DNA of 64,000 bases from Dichelobacter nodosus (GTDB lineage Bacteria > Pseudomonadota > Gammaproteobacteria > Cardiobacteriales > Cardiobacteriaceae). A program made the translations under genes and the position numbers. Below the pieces are notes generated by a model. The model was given only the letters and a program-made list of their open reading frames with translations. It did no database searches and had not been told where the DNA came from. The stretch spans positions 1 to 64,000 of the forward strand of contig NZ_LGVW01000006.1 of assembly GCF_001263335.1 (NCBI RefSeq), written 5' to 3'. Below are positions 46,507-54,682 of this stretch, piece after piece (position 1 is the first letter of the stretch; every line of letters begins with the position of its first letter).

Positions 46507-46524
46507 CAACTGACAAACGTGATA

Positions 46525-46554
46525 TTACTTTGTCGTGTTGTACGGTGCTATACT
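46525..46554 (+). promoter_or_regulatory. Promoter of the thioredoxin-permease pair
   Basis: TGCTATACT (46546-46554) is an extended -10; TTACTT (46525-46530) could serve as a weak -35 at 18 bases. It lies about 137 bases before the thioredoxin ATG, leaving a leader that could hold regulation; no further signal was recognised. Confidence 0.4.
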
Positions 46555-46690
46555 TCGGTGGGCGATCTCCATAAATTGACTTTAAACATTGTAACGATAT
46601 GAAATTGCTCGAAAAATGGCTAAATATGTTGTTGCCCATTTTATGGAAATCGTGATGCATTTGTGTTTGAAAATATTGAGGTTGATACGA

Positions 46691-46921
46691 ATGAAAATTC
46701 AAATTTTAGGAACGGGTTGTTCAAAATGCGTAAAAACACACGAAATCGTAAAAAAAGCAGTGGCGCAATTGGGTATTGATGCCACGATTGAAAAAGTGGA
46801 AGACGTCATGGAAATTATGAAATACAACGCAATATCCACGCCAGCAGTAGCCGTTAATGGTGAAGTAAAAATCAAAGGTAGAATACCTTCTGAACAGGAA
46901 ATTGTAGATTTATTAAAGTAG
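46691..46921 (+). CDS. Small thioredoxin-fold protein (redox-active disulfide protein 2 type)
   Basis: 76-residue thioredoxin-like protein with active site GTGCSKCVK (Cys10 and Cys13) near its start, then ATIEKVEDVMEIMKYNAISTPAVAVNGEVKIKG with the cis-Pro TPAV. Members of this family sit next to UPF0718 permeases, as here with a 9-base gap, and form one unit. It is predicted to hand electrons or thiols to the permease or its cargo; that is inference. ATG at 46691 follows GAGG. The earlier in-frame ATG at 46616 is not needed. Confidence 0.85.
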   Translation: MKIQILGTGCSKCVKTHEIVKKAVAQLGIDATIEKVEDVMEIMKYNAISTPAVAVNGEVKIKGRIPSEQEIVDLLK

Positions 46922-46930
46922 TTTGAGTTT

Positions 46931-47899
46931 ATGATTAAAAATTTTGCCGATTGGCTTGTTTACAGTGTTTTAGGCATGGGTTTTGAAAGTCATTGGGGCA
47001 AAGCCGTTAATTTTTTCTTCTACGATACGATTAAAATTTTGATCCTGTTATTCAGCATCAGTATTTTAATGGGGATCATTAATTCATATGTTCCTGTTGA
47101 TCGAATGAGGCGTTACTTAGCAACGCATAAAATGTATGGGCTTGACTATTTCATCGCGTCATTTCTAGGGTTGGTAACGCCGTTTTGCTCTTGTTCATCG
47201 GTTCCCCTTTTTATTGGTTTTGTAAAAGGTGGATTACCACTGGGAATAACGCTGACTTTTCTTATCAGTTCTCCGCTTGTTAGCGAAATCGCTATTGCTA
47301 TGTTTTGGGGAACATTCGGCTGGAAAGTAGCGTTAATTTATACTTTTTCCGGATTTATATTGAGTATTGTTGCGGGGGGCATTCTTGGAAAAATGAATTT
47401 GGAACCCTATTTGAGCGATTGGGCAAAACAAGCAGTGTACGAAAAACAACTTCCTCATGCAGAAACTGATACCTTTGTAACTCCATTTCGTCAACGCATT
47501 ATTCCCATTATTCGTGAAGCATGGAGTATTGTTGGCGGAGTGCTCATTTATGTCATTATCGGAATTGCTATTGGCGCTATTATGCACGGCTTCATCCCAA
47601 CGGGTTTTTTCGAAGCTTATATTTCTGAAAAAACTTGGTACGCTGTGCCACTTTCCGTTTTTGCTGGAGTTCCGATGTATGCCAACGCTGCAGGCGTAGT
47701 TCCAATTATGCAAGTTTTAGTAGAAAAAGGGATTCCATTTGGTACTGCGCTTTCGTTTATGATGGCAGTCATTGCTTTATCCATACCGGAAGCTACGATG
47801 CTCAAAAAAGTTATGACTTGGCGTCTGATAGGAATATTTTTCGGGGTCACAACGCTGTGCATCATCCTTTCGGGATATTTATTCAACTGGATTTTTTGA
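46931..47899 (+). CDS. UPF0718 (DUF318)/ArsP-type permease
   Basis: 322-residue membrane protein with about eight helices. Signature TPFCSCSSVPLFIGFVKGGLPLGITLTFLISSPLVSE (about 77-113) with the Cys-Ser-Cys motif, and the second half-repeat GVPMYANAAGVVPIMQVLVEKGIPFGTALSFMMAV (about 238-272), which form the inverted repeats of this family. ArsP members export organoarsenicals; other members handle unknown metals or metalloids. The Cys-Ser-Cys fits thiophilic cargo. Operon with the preceding thioredoxin. Context (redox protein plus permease, no ArsR nearby) does not settle the substrate. Confidence 0.85.
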   Translation: MIKNFADWLVYSVLGMGFESHWGKAVNFFFYDTIKILILLFSISILMGIINSYVPVDRMRRYLATHKMYGLDYFIASFLGLVTPFCSCSSVPLFIGFVKGGLPLGITLTFLISSPLVSEIAIAMFWGTFGWKVALIYTFSGFILSIVAGGILGKMNLEPYLSDWAKQAVYEKQLPHAETDTFVTPFRQRIIPIIREAWSIVGGVLIYVIIGIAIGAIMHGFIPTGFFEAYISEKTWYAVPLSVFAGVPMYANAAGVVPIMQVLVEKGIPFGTALSFMMAVIALSIPEATMLKKVMTWRLIGIFFGVTTLCIILSGYLFNWIF

Positions 47900-47916
47900 C
47901 ACTCTGAATTGCCTTC

Positions 47917-47946
47917 ACACCCCACAACTGGTGGGGTGTATCTTTT
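47917..47946 (+). terminator. Terminator after the permease
   Basis: ACACCCCAC / GTGGGGTGT, perfect 9-bp stem with loop AACTG, followed by ATCTTTTT. Confidence 0.9.
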
Positions 47947-47957
47947 TAAATAAAGAA

Positions 47958-48140
47958 ATGATAACGATGAACGATAATCTCAACGCAGATTTTGGTCTCA
48001 AAATAAAAAAATAACCTATCAATTCAACGAAAATAGTGCGGCTGCTCAATGAAAACATTACCGATATTGAGTGTGGGTGTTATGTCGTGCACGCTACTGA
48101 AGCAGTCATCAACGATCTATCGCGTATTGCTCACGATTAA
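47958..48140 (+). pseudogene. Small ORF interrupted by an in-frame stop, unknown
   Basis: From ATG at 47958 (or 47967) the frame reads MNDNLNADFGLKIKK, then TAA at 48012-48014, and continues in the same frame as PINSTKIVRLLNENITDIE, CGCYVVHATEAVINDLSRIAHD to TAA at 48138-48140. The second part looks coding, with a CGC cysteine pair. It follows the permease terminator. A degraded small gene, perhaps once linked to the thioredoxin-permease pair; no family recognised. Confidence 0.4.
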
Positions 48141-48343
48141 AAATCATCAATTAAAAATTGCTGGGTAACAGTCATTTCAGTTATTTGCAAAATATGCTAC
48201 CGCTGCCCAAACCGTCAGAATATTAATTGTTCAATTAAATTTGATTGATCGTTCTTTTATTGCGATACGGTGATATAAAATGCTAAATCCAAACAGTATC
48301 AGAATATCAGCGGAACATATGCTCCAAAAACCACTTATAAAAA

Positions 48344-48377
48344 AACCGCTTGCGACACTTAATGAACACAAACGGTT
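48344..48377 (-). terminator. Terminator after the tRNA cluster
   Basis: On the minus strand AACCGTTTGTG pairs with CGCAAGCGGTT over 11 bp (with G-T pairs) and runs into TTTTTT. It lies 8 bases past the last tRNA. Confidence 0.75.
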
Positions 48378-48384
48378 GAAATCA

Positions 48385-48461
48385 TGGCGGAATGGACGAG
48401 ACTCGAACCCGCGACCCCCTGCGTGACAGGCAGGTATTCTAACCAGCTGAACTACCACTCC
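48385..48461 (-). tRNA. tRNA-Asp (GTC), copy 2
   Basis: 77 nt with CCA encoded, acceptor GGAGTGG / CCATTCC, D-loop AGTTCAGCTGGTTAGA and anticodon loop CTGTCAC (GUC). It differs from the next copy by one T-stem base (TCTCG against TCCCG), which makes a G-U pair here. Last of three tRNAs read Val-Asp-Asp. Confidence 0.95.
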
Positions 48462-48513
48462 AAAAATTGAGGCATAAAAAAATACCTGACTAAATCAAGT
48501 ATTGAGAAAAAAT

Positions 48514-48590
48514 TGGCGGAATGGACGGGACTCGAACCCGCGACCCCCTGCGTGACAGGCAGGTATTCTAACCAGCTGAACTACCACTCC
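48514..48590 (-). tRNA. tRNA-Asp (GTC), copy 1
   Basis: 77 nt with CCA encoded; same cloverleaf as the downstream copy, T-arm GTTCGAGTCCC. Anticodon GUC. Separated from tRNA-Val by 4 bases and from the second Asp copy by 52 bases. Confidence 0.96.
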
Positions 48591-48594
48591 GCAC

Positions 48595-48670
48595 TGGTGG
48601 ATGCTATAGGACTCGAACCTATGACCCACGCCTTGTAAGGGCGTTGCTCTACCAACTGAGCTAAGCATCC
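48595..48670 (-). tRNA. tRNA-Val (TAC)
   Basis: 76 nt with CCA encoded: acceptor GGATGCT / AGCATCC, D-arm AGCTCAGTTGGTAGAGC, anticodon stem-loop ACGCC-CTTACAA-GGCGT (anticodon UAC), T-loop GGTTCGAGTCC. First gene of the Val-Asp-Asp tRNA operon. Confidence 0.96.
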
Positions 48671-48783
48671 AATTATCATGAATCGAGATGGCGCATTATA
48701 ATGATTTTCTCCGCGGCGGCAAGTTTTTCTCTAAAAATAAAGTCCATTTTCAATCATCTTATTGTTTTATCATTATTTAAATT

Positions 48784-50358
48784 TTAAAAAAAAGTGGATA
48801 AACCTGTTAAACGTTGCGTGGGTGTTTGCATGGCTTTTAATAAAATTGCCGGCGTCGTCTCAAGCAATAATTGTTTTTTTGCCCGCGTAATGCCCGTATA
48901 AACTAATTCCCGCGTCAAACCTTCTTCCTGTTTATCCAACAATAACGCTACCTGCTCAAATTCCGACCCCTGTGCTTTATGAATCGTTAACGCATAAGCA
49001 AAATCCAAATCATCCGATTTTAAAAACAATAACGGCACAGCGAAATCTTCACGAAAATAAACCAACATCTGTCCCCGCTCATCGGCAAGACAAATGCCAA
49101 TATCGCCATTAAAAACGCCGTGCGCATAATTATTGCGCGTCACCATCACCGGAGCGCCCTGATAAAAAGCGCGTTTTCCGTTAACGCCCATCTGCGCTAA
49201 ATGCCGCTTTTTCATCTGCTCATTCACCGCCGCCGTTCCGTACGCACCATAACGTGTTTTCGTTAAAATACGATAATTATCAAACTGTTGTAATAAAACA
49301 TCAACCGCCGCGCCCGCCGCCACCTTTGCCACATAATCGCGATATGGTTCATATAAACGATCATAATTCGGGCGCCGCGCCAACGGTGATAAAGCAATAT
49401 CTTCGTGCTCTAACGCCGCGGTTAACGCCGTTTGCGATGCATTTTGTGTGCACCGCGCCAAAATCCCAATGCCCGATGTTTGATGAAAACGCCGTGATTC
49501 TTGTAACGTCACCACATGATGATTTAACGCTGATTGTTGCGCCAAATCATGCAACACCGCGCCCGCCTCCACCGCGGCTAATTGCTGCGCATCGCCTAAT
49601 AAAATGATGCGGGTATGCGGCGCCAGCGCTTGAAACAATTGCGCGGCTAATTCTAGCGACAGCATCGAAGCTTCATCGATAATCACCACGTCATACGGTA
49701 AAAAATAATGTTCGTGATAACGCGCCGTTCCCGTGTTATCCACGCCCAATAAACGATGCACCGTCTGCGCGGTGGTAAGTTGCGTCGGACGCGTTAATTG
49801 CGCCGTTATAAAAGCCTGATGCAACGCGATTTCCAAACGTTGAGCCGCTTTTCCCGTTGGCGCGGCTAATGCAATTGTTAAATCGGGATCTCGTGCCAAT
49901 AAAGCGGCAACGATTCTCGCCACGGTAAACGTTTTTCCCGTACCCGGCCCGCCATTAATAATGCTTAATTGCCGCGTCAATCCCATTTTAAGCGCTTGCT
50001 TTTGTTCGGCATTTAAACCGTCATCAAATGAATTATGTTCCAAAATAGAATCGTCGGCGGCATTTAATTTTTTTTGAATGCAACTCGCCAAACGCCACTC
50101 CTGAAACCACAGCCGATAAAGCCATAAAAAAGTACCATCACTAACCAACGGCGCCACCGCGCCCTTTTTTGCCGCATCTGCCGTTACAATTAACGCGCCG
50201 TCGGCAATCGCATTTTCTGCGGCAACTACCGTATTTCCGGCAGCGATTGCCGTCATCACGCGTTCAAAATGAGGCACAAAATTTTCCGAACAACCGCCCG
50301 CCCTTTGTGCTAAAAACGCGCCGATAAAATGATTTTTGTCCGTATCATTGATTGGCAT
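48784..50358 (-). CDS. recD: Exodeoxyribonuclease V alpha subunit RecD
   Basis: 5'-3' helicase of the RecBCD recombination complex. 524 residues: N-terminal RecB-binding region, then SF1 motifs INGGPGTGKTFTVARIVAALL (motif I, about 136-156), LAAPTGKAAQRLE (Ia), VVIIDEASMLSLEL (II), ILLGDAQQLAAVEAG (III), ESRRF, and the C-terminal YALTIHKAQGSEF (V) and VYTGITRAKKQLLLE (VI). ATG at 50358 has AAGGAAAG upstream; the longer frame toward 50442 is leader sequence. recB and recC are not beside it, so this is a detached recD locus. Confidence 0.92.
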   Translation of the reverse strand: MPINDTDKNHFIGAFLAQRAGGCSENFVPHFERVMTAIAAGNTVVAAENAIADGALIVTADAAKKGAVAPLVSDGTFLWLYRLWFQEWRLASCIQKKLNAADDSILEHNSFDDGLNAEQKQALKMGLTRQLSIINGGPGTGKTFTVARIVAALLARDPDLTIALAAPTGKAAQRLEIALHQAFITAQLTRPTQLTTAQTVHRLLGVDNTGTARYHEHYFLPYDVVIIDEASMLSLELAAQLFQALAPHTRIILLGDAQQLAAVEAGAVLHDLAQQSALNHHVVTLQESRRFHQTSGIGILARCTQNASQTALTAALEHEDIALSPLARRPNYDRLYEPYRDYVAKVAAGAAVDVLLQQFDNYRILTKTRYGAYGTAAVNEQMKKRHLAQMGVNGKRAFYQGAPVMVTRNNYAHGVFNGDIGICLADERGQMLVYFREDFAVPLLFLKSDDLDFAYALTIHKAQGSEFEQVALLLDKQEEGLTRELVYTGITRAKKQLLLETTPAILLKAMQTPTQRLTGLSTFF

Positions 50359-50510
50359 GATGCTTTCCTTTTTCTTATTTTCATTTTTAAAACGCTTTTG
50401 ATGGCTGATTTTAACGATCAGCAAAAAATTTGGATTCCACACATAGAATCGTAGATAATTCTACGAGGAATAACGACGGCTTTTGAAGCCAGATGATTCC
50501 AAAAACTCGT

Positions 50511-50542
50511 CACGATTTTTTTCGTGCACGATTTTTTTCGTG
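50511..50542. repeat. Tandem pair of 16-bp hairpin units
   Basis: CACGATTTTTTTCGTG occurs twice in direct succession (50511-50526 and 50527-50542). Each unit is itself an inverted repeat CACGA/TCGTG. It lies 35 bases upstream of the entericidin start in the recD-entericidin promoter interval and could be a pair of operator sites or a slippage duplication. Confidence 0.8.
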
Positions 50543-50576
50543 CACACAATAAATAATTCACATCCGGAGAAATTTA

Positions 50577-50735
50577 ATGAAATTAAAAGCGATGTTTGCT
50601 TGTCTTTTAGGAATGTTCGTATTGGTTGGCTGCAATACCGTTGGCGGCTTTGGTAAAGACGTACAAAAAGCCGGTCAAGGCGTTTCTCACGCGGCAGATA
50701 AAGCCAGCCATGAAATCAAAAAAGCCGTGAAATAA
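50577..50735 (+). CDS. Entericidin EcnA/B-family small lipoprotein
   Basis: 52-residue lipoprotein too short for common gene-length cut-offs. Signal MKLKAMFACLLGMFVLVGC with the lipidated Cys19, then NTVGGFGKDVQKAGQGVSHAADKASHEIKKAVK, the entericidin pattern (CNTxxGxGxDxxxxG...I..A). GGAG lies 9 bases upstream and a terminator follows at once. Entericidins are envelope lipoproteins tied to stress and programmed lysis in enterics; that role is not shown here. Monocistronic. Confidence 0.88.
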   Translation: MKLKAMFACLLGMFVLVGCNTVGGFGKDVQKAGQGVSHAADKASHEIKKAVK

Positions 50736-50750
50736 TCCGCGGAAAATTGA

Positions 50751-50778
50751 AAACGCTGCCGTTGGGCAGCGTTTTTTT
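50751..50778 (+). terminator. Terminator after entericidin
   Basis: AAACGCTGCC / GGCAGCGTTT with loop GTTG and TTTTT. It may also stop the convergent lipoprotein transcript. Confidence 0.9.
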
Positions 50779-50782
50779 ATGC

Positions 50783-51562
50783 TTATTTCTTTTTAGCGCT
50801 GGTTTTATTTTTCTTAACCGCTGGTTTTTTATTCACGGGCGCCGGCGTTTTTTTACTCGCCTTTTTCTTAGCGGCTTTGTTTTGCGGTGTTTTTTGAGTT
50901 ACCGGTTTTTTGGCTGCCGATTTTTTCACCGTTTTATTTTTTGCCGCCTTTTTAGCGACCGCTTTTTTACTATTTTGCGCAACTTTGCTTTTTGCTGAAG
51001 CTTTTTTATGTGCAACTACCGATTTTTTCGCGTCTTTTTTCGTTGATGCCACGCGCGGCGATTGAGAAACTGTTTTTTCGGATTTTTTTGCCACCGGCGT
51101 CGTCAAATCAATCATGGCGACCGGTTCCGTATCGATTTCGCCCTCACGAAACATTACTTTCCACGTATCGTTTTGTGCGACCAAATTCAACGTCACATCG
51201 TAAGAATAACTATCATGCAGCGGACGCACAAAAGTGACCGTTGCCGGAATCACCGCGCGATTTGCGTCTTCATCATATAAACGCCGATGCAACAAAATCC
51301 GATCCACGCCGCCGGCTTCTTTAATCAATTGTTGAAATTCGGTGAAATCGGCAACAATTTGTTGTTCATTTTGTCCCGTTAAATCAACGTATTGCACCGC
51401 TTTTTTTACATCGCCATTTAAAGATTCTTTTAAAAAAATCTGCGCCACTTCTTCAGCACTTTTCTGATGCGCCGCCTCAACAAGCGCGTTTTTTTCATTG
51501 AAATCCCAATGACACGCCGGCAAACACAAAAACAGCGCGGATAAAAATAATACTTTTTTCAT
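50783..51562 (-). CDS. Lipoprotein with DUF4878-like domain and lysine/alanine-rich tail
   Basis: 259 residues. Lipoprotein signal MKKVLFLSALFLCLPAC (Cys17). Residues about 30-145 look like a DUF4878/NTF2-like domain (AEEVAQIFLKESLNGDVKKAVQYV, and DTWKVMFREGEI near its end). From about 158 to the end there are roughly 36 Lys in 100 residues in KKA, AKK and KKTP units, like histone H1 or the AlgP/H1-like tails. A surface-anchored or periplasmic polycation may bind peptidoglycan, LPS or DNA; this is inference. Located opposite the entericidin gene. No paralogue was seen in the window. Confidence 0.8.
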   Translation of the reverse strand: MKKVLFLSALFLCLPACHWDFNEKNALVEAAHQKSAEEVAQIFLKESLNGDVKKAVQYVDLTGQNEQQIVADFTEFQQLIKEAGGVDRILLHRRLYDEDANRAVIPATVTFVRPLHDSYSYDVTLNLVAQNDTWKVMFREGEIDTEPVAMIDLTTPVAKKSEKTVSQSPRVASTKKDAKKSVVAHKKASAKSKVAQNSKKAVAKKAAKNKTVKKSAAKKPVTQKTPQNKAAKKKASKKTPAPVNKKPAVKKNKTSAKKK

Positions 51563-51768
51563 AAAAAACCTTTGGGTACCATCAACCCAATAGATGATTG
51601 TTCGCGGTTACTGTAACACGATTTTTCCCTAAAACTGCGATTGTTTCGCGTCATCATTTTCTCAAATGAGATGAACGTTTTACGGCTTATGTTGCGAAAT
51701 TGCGCGAAACTCTCGAAAATAGTCGCCTTTTGAACAAAATATTCCTTTCTACAAACGATGGAGTCGTT

Positions 51769-52794
51769 ATGAGTTGGTTTGATAATTTAATGCCTTCACG
51801 CATTAAAACCAGAAGAAAAAATCAGCAAATTCCCGATGGTTTATGGCAAAAATGCAGCGGCTGTCAGGAAATTTTGTATTCCCAAGATTTGGAATATAAC
51901 TTACAAGTCTGCCCAAAATGTGGTCATCATTTGCACATTTCCGCGCGCAATTACTTACAAGAAATTTTCGACAAAAACGGCGAACTTTTCGAAATCGGCG
52001 CCGCGTTGCGTTCCAATGATTTCTTAAAATTCAAAGATTTAAAACGTTATAAAGACCGATTAACACAAGCGCAAAAAACAACGGGAGAAACGGAAGCCCT
52101 TTTGGCAATGGCAGGCACTTTATACGGTCAACCGCTGACCGCCGCCGCATTTGATTTTGATTTTATGGGCGGATCGATGGGATCGGTTGTGGGGGAACGT
52201 TTTGTGCGCGCCGTAGAACACGCTATTGCGCATTTAACGCCTTTTGTGTGTTTTGTCACCAGCGGCGGCGCGCGTATGCAAGAAGGTTTAACGTCTTTAA
52301 TGCAAATGGCAAAAACAGCAGCCGCGTTAACGCAATTAAGCCAAGCAAAACTGCCTTATATCACCGTGTTAACGAATCCAACGATGGGCGGCGTTTCGGC
52401 ATCGCTGGCAATGTTGGGTGACATTATTATTGCCGAACCTGATGCTTTAATTGGTTTTGCCGGCCCTCGCGTTATTGCGCAAACGGTGCGCGAAACGTTG
52501 CCCGAAGGTTTTCAAAAAAGCGAGTTTTTGTTGGAAAAAGGGGCAATCGATATGATTGTTGACCGGCGCGATATGCGCGCGGAATTGGCTTTATTGTTGG
52601 CAATGTTGGGCAAAAAAGAAATGCCGTTTATCTCAGAAAATGAAAGCGAAACTTTGCCCGCCGAACTTGAAGATACCGATGAATCAACATCAGAAGCACC
52701 AGAAAACGGCGCGCCGCAAACCGAAGTAACGGAAACCGAAAATAATGATGAACCCGCTGCCGATGAAAACGTTTCCGAGGTAGAAAAATCATGA
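51769..52794 (+). CDS. accD: Acetyl-CoA carboxylase carboxyltransferase subunit beta
   Basis: Transfers CO2 from biotin to acetyl-CoA with AccA. 341 residues: N-terminal zinc ribbon [33 protein letters not shown] (about 28-60; four Cys), then crotonase-fold core with [21 protein letters not shown] (about 126-146), [10 protein letters not shown] and [16 protein letters not shown] (about 205-220), [11 protein letters not shown] and [14 protein letters not shown] Glu-rich acidic tail of about 50 residues (about 287-341) is longer than in E. coli. ATG at 51769 has GGAG 7 bases upstream. Heads accD-folC-dedD-cvpA. Confidence 0.95.
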   Translation: MSWFDNLMPSRIKTRRKNQQIPDGLWQKCSGCQEILYSQDLEYNLQVCPKCGHHLHISARNYLQEIFDKNGELFEIGAALRSNDFLKFKDLKRYKDRLTQAQKTTGETEALLAMAGTLYGQPLTAAAFDFDFMGGSMGSVVGERFVRAVEHAIAHLTPFVCFVTSGGARMQEGLTSLMQMAKTAAALTQLSQAKLPYITVLTNPTMGGVSASLAMLGDIIIAEPDALIGFAGPRVIAQTVRETLPEGFQKSEFLLEKGAIDMIVDRRDMRAELALLLAMLGKKEMPFISENESETLPAELEDTDESTSEAPENGAPQTEVTETENNDEPAADENVSEVEKS

Positions 52795-54059
52795 GCGAGC
52801 TGCCGCGCAAACGCAATCTATCCGAATGGCTTGCTTGGCAAGAAAACGCGCACCCTAAAACGTGGGATTTAGGTTTGGAGCGCATCGGACGCGTTTGGCA
52901 ACAATTGGGCGCGCCCAAAATCGCCGAACACATCATTACCGTTGCCGGCACGAACGGCAAAGGATCGTGCGTGGCGTGGGTAGAAGCGATTTGTTTGGCG
53001 CACGGCATTTCAGTTGCCAGTTTTACCTCCCCGCATGTCATCGATTACCGCGAACGTATTCGTTTTAATGATCACATGGTCAGAGAAACCGAATTGTGCG
53101 CCGCTTTTGAAGCAATCGATCGCGCGCGCGGCACTATCACGTTGACTTTTTTCGAATGGTCGGCGCTCGCGGCGTTTTATTTGATGGCACAACGTCCACC
53201 GCACATTGCCGTTTTAGAAGTGGGTTTGGGCGGACGATTAGACGCGGTGAATTTATTAGATGCTGATGCCGTGATTTTTAGCCGCATTGGTTTGGATCAT
53301 ACGGATTGGCTCGGCGATCACATCGATAAAATCGCCGCCGAAAAAGCCGGCGTTTTGCGAGCAAAACAATGGGTGGCGATGGCAGCCGAACAACCAACAA
53401 ACGTTTTAGCTGATGCCGTTAAACGTATGCAGGCGCAGCTATGCCCTTATCGCGTGGAATCGCAAAACGATCGTTTTCATATTCAATGGGCGCATTATCA
53501 TTTTGATTTGCCGTTGCCAACGCTGTTGCGCGGTGAGCATCAATTGTGCCATTGTGCGGCGGCGGCGGTGATTTTGGCACATTGGTTTGATTTAAAACCA
53601 GAATTAATGCAACGCGCGGTAAAAGAAGCGCATAATTTCGCGCGTTTGATGGTTAAAAATACCCGTCCGCGGATCGTTATCGACGTGGCGCATAATGCCG
53701 ACAGTGCAGAAATATTGGCGCATTTTTTAACTACGCTGGACGCGCCCGAACGGTTTTTATTCGTCTGCGGCATGTTACGCGATAAAGATCACGACGCTAT
53801 TTTCAAACAGTTACAATCGCTTGCGCAGCATTGGTTTTTAGGTGGACTTACGGGCGCGCGCGGAACCGATGCGCCAACGCTGGCAATGCATGCCTTAGCG
53901 GCAGGTATTCCTGAAAACGCCATCACCACTTGTCCCGATGTGATTCAAGCATTTCGGGCAGCGCAACAAAAAGCCCACGCGCAAGATACTCAAGATACTA
54001 TCGTTGTGATGGGTTCTTTTCATACGGTACAGCAGATTTTATCGGCGGAGAAATTATAG
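52791..54059 (+). CDS. folC: Folylpolyglutamate/dihydrofolate synthase
   Basis: Adds L-Glu to dihydropteroate and to folates with ATP. 422 residues of the Mur ligase family: [17 protein letters not shown] (ATP loop, about 50-66), [18 protein letters not shown] (about 76-93), [30 protein letters not shown] (about 140), [22 protein letters not shown] (about 164) and [13 protein letters not shown] (about 291). Start overlaps accD as ATGA. Typical accD-folC pairing. Confidence 0.94.
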   Translation: MSELPRKRNLSEWLAWQENAHPKTWDLGLERIGRVWQQLGAPKIAEHIITVAGTNGKGSCVAWVEAICLAHGISVASFTSPHVIDYRERIRFNDHMVRETELCAAFEAIDRARGTITLTFFEWSALAAFYLMAQRPPHIAVLEVGLGGRLDAVNLLDADAVIFSRIGLDHTDWLGDHIDKIAAEKAGVLRAKQWVAMAAEQPTNVLADAVKRMQAQLCPYRVESQNDRFHIQWAHYHFDLPLPTLLRGEHQLCHCAAAAVILAHWFDLKPELMQRAVKEAHNFARLMVKNTRPRIVIDVAHNADSAEILAHFLTTLDAPERFLFVCGMLRDKDHDAIFKQLQSLAQHWFLGGLTGARGTDAPTLAMHALAAGIPENAITTCPDVIQAFRAAQQKAHAQDTQDTIVVMGSFHTVQQILSAEKL

Positions 54060-54064
54060 AAATT

Positions 54065-54670
54065 ATGAATAATCAATGGATTGCACGCATTTTAGGCGTT
54101 TTATTTTTAGCGGTATTTATGGTGGTATTTTTTCAATTGTGGTTTTCACCGCCCGTTCCGCCACAATTACAACCGCAACCTGAACCCCAACAAACCGCCG
54201 CAGAACACGAATCTGACACCACCGCGCCGTTAATCGATCCACAAAACGGCAGCGCCACAATTACGCTGACTTCTTTGGAAACCAGCGAAATGTCAGAACG
54301 CACAACGGCGCCTGAAGAAGCAGCGCCAAAACTCGTCAATCAAAATGCGCCACAACAAAATCAACCGATGAATACGCCGGCGGCAACAAAAACGGCAGAA
54401 ACAATAGCAACAACATCGGAACCAACCGCCGCCCGCGAATCAGCGCAAAAAATATGGATTCAAGCGGGATCTTTTGGTAGTCCGGAAAATGCGCAGCGCC
54501 GTATGCAAGAAATCAAAAAAGCAGGATTGGCGACGGAAATGGAAACGGTATCCGTGCAAGGAAAAACTTATCACCGCGTCTATATTGGACCGGTGCGCGG
54601 CGGCGATGTTGACGGTTTACTGAATCGTTTGTCGGTCATGGGTATTAATGGACGAGCAGTTTCACGATAA
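54065..54670 (+). CDS. dedD: SPOR-domain protein DedD
   Basis: Septal-ring protein that binds denuded glycan strands. 201 residues: N-terminal membrane helix (ILGVLFLAVFMVVFFQLWF, about 8-26), long Pro/Gln/Thr-rich periplasmic linker (about 28-125) and C-terminal SPOR domain (about 130-201; IQAGSFGSPENAQRRMQEIKK, then TYHRVYIGPVRGG). Start ATG at 54065, 5 bases after folC. Position accD-folC-dedD-cvpA is that of E. coli. Confidence 0.92.
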   Translation: MNNQWIARILGVLFLAVFMVVFFQLWFSPPVPPQLQPQPEPQQTAAEHESDTTAPLIDPQNGSATITLTSLETSEMSERTTAPEEAAPKLVNQNAPQQNQPMNTPAATKTAETIATTSEPTAARESAQKIWIQAGSFGSPENAQRRMQEIKKAGLATEMETVSVQGKTYHRVYIGPVRGGDVDGLLNRLSVMGINGRAVSR

Positions 54671-54682
54671 AAGGAGCAGAGA

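Noticed and set aside
47150-47170. ATCGCGTCAT near the island repeat core, inside the permease gene
   Set aside because: Only about 13 of 15 bases match and it is coding sequence; not taken as a third repeat copy. A similar partial match near 51650 was also dropped.
51000-51237. Arg/Phe-rich plus-strand ORFs over the lysine-rich lipoprotein gene
   Set aside because: They are reverse frames of the Lys codons, without ribosome binding sites.
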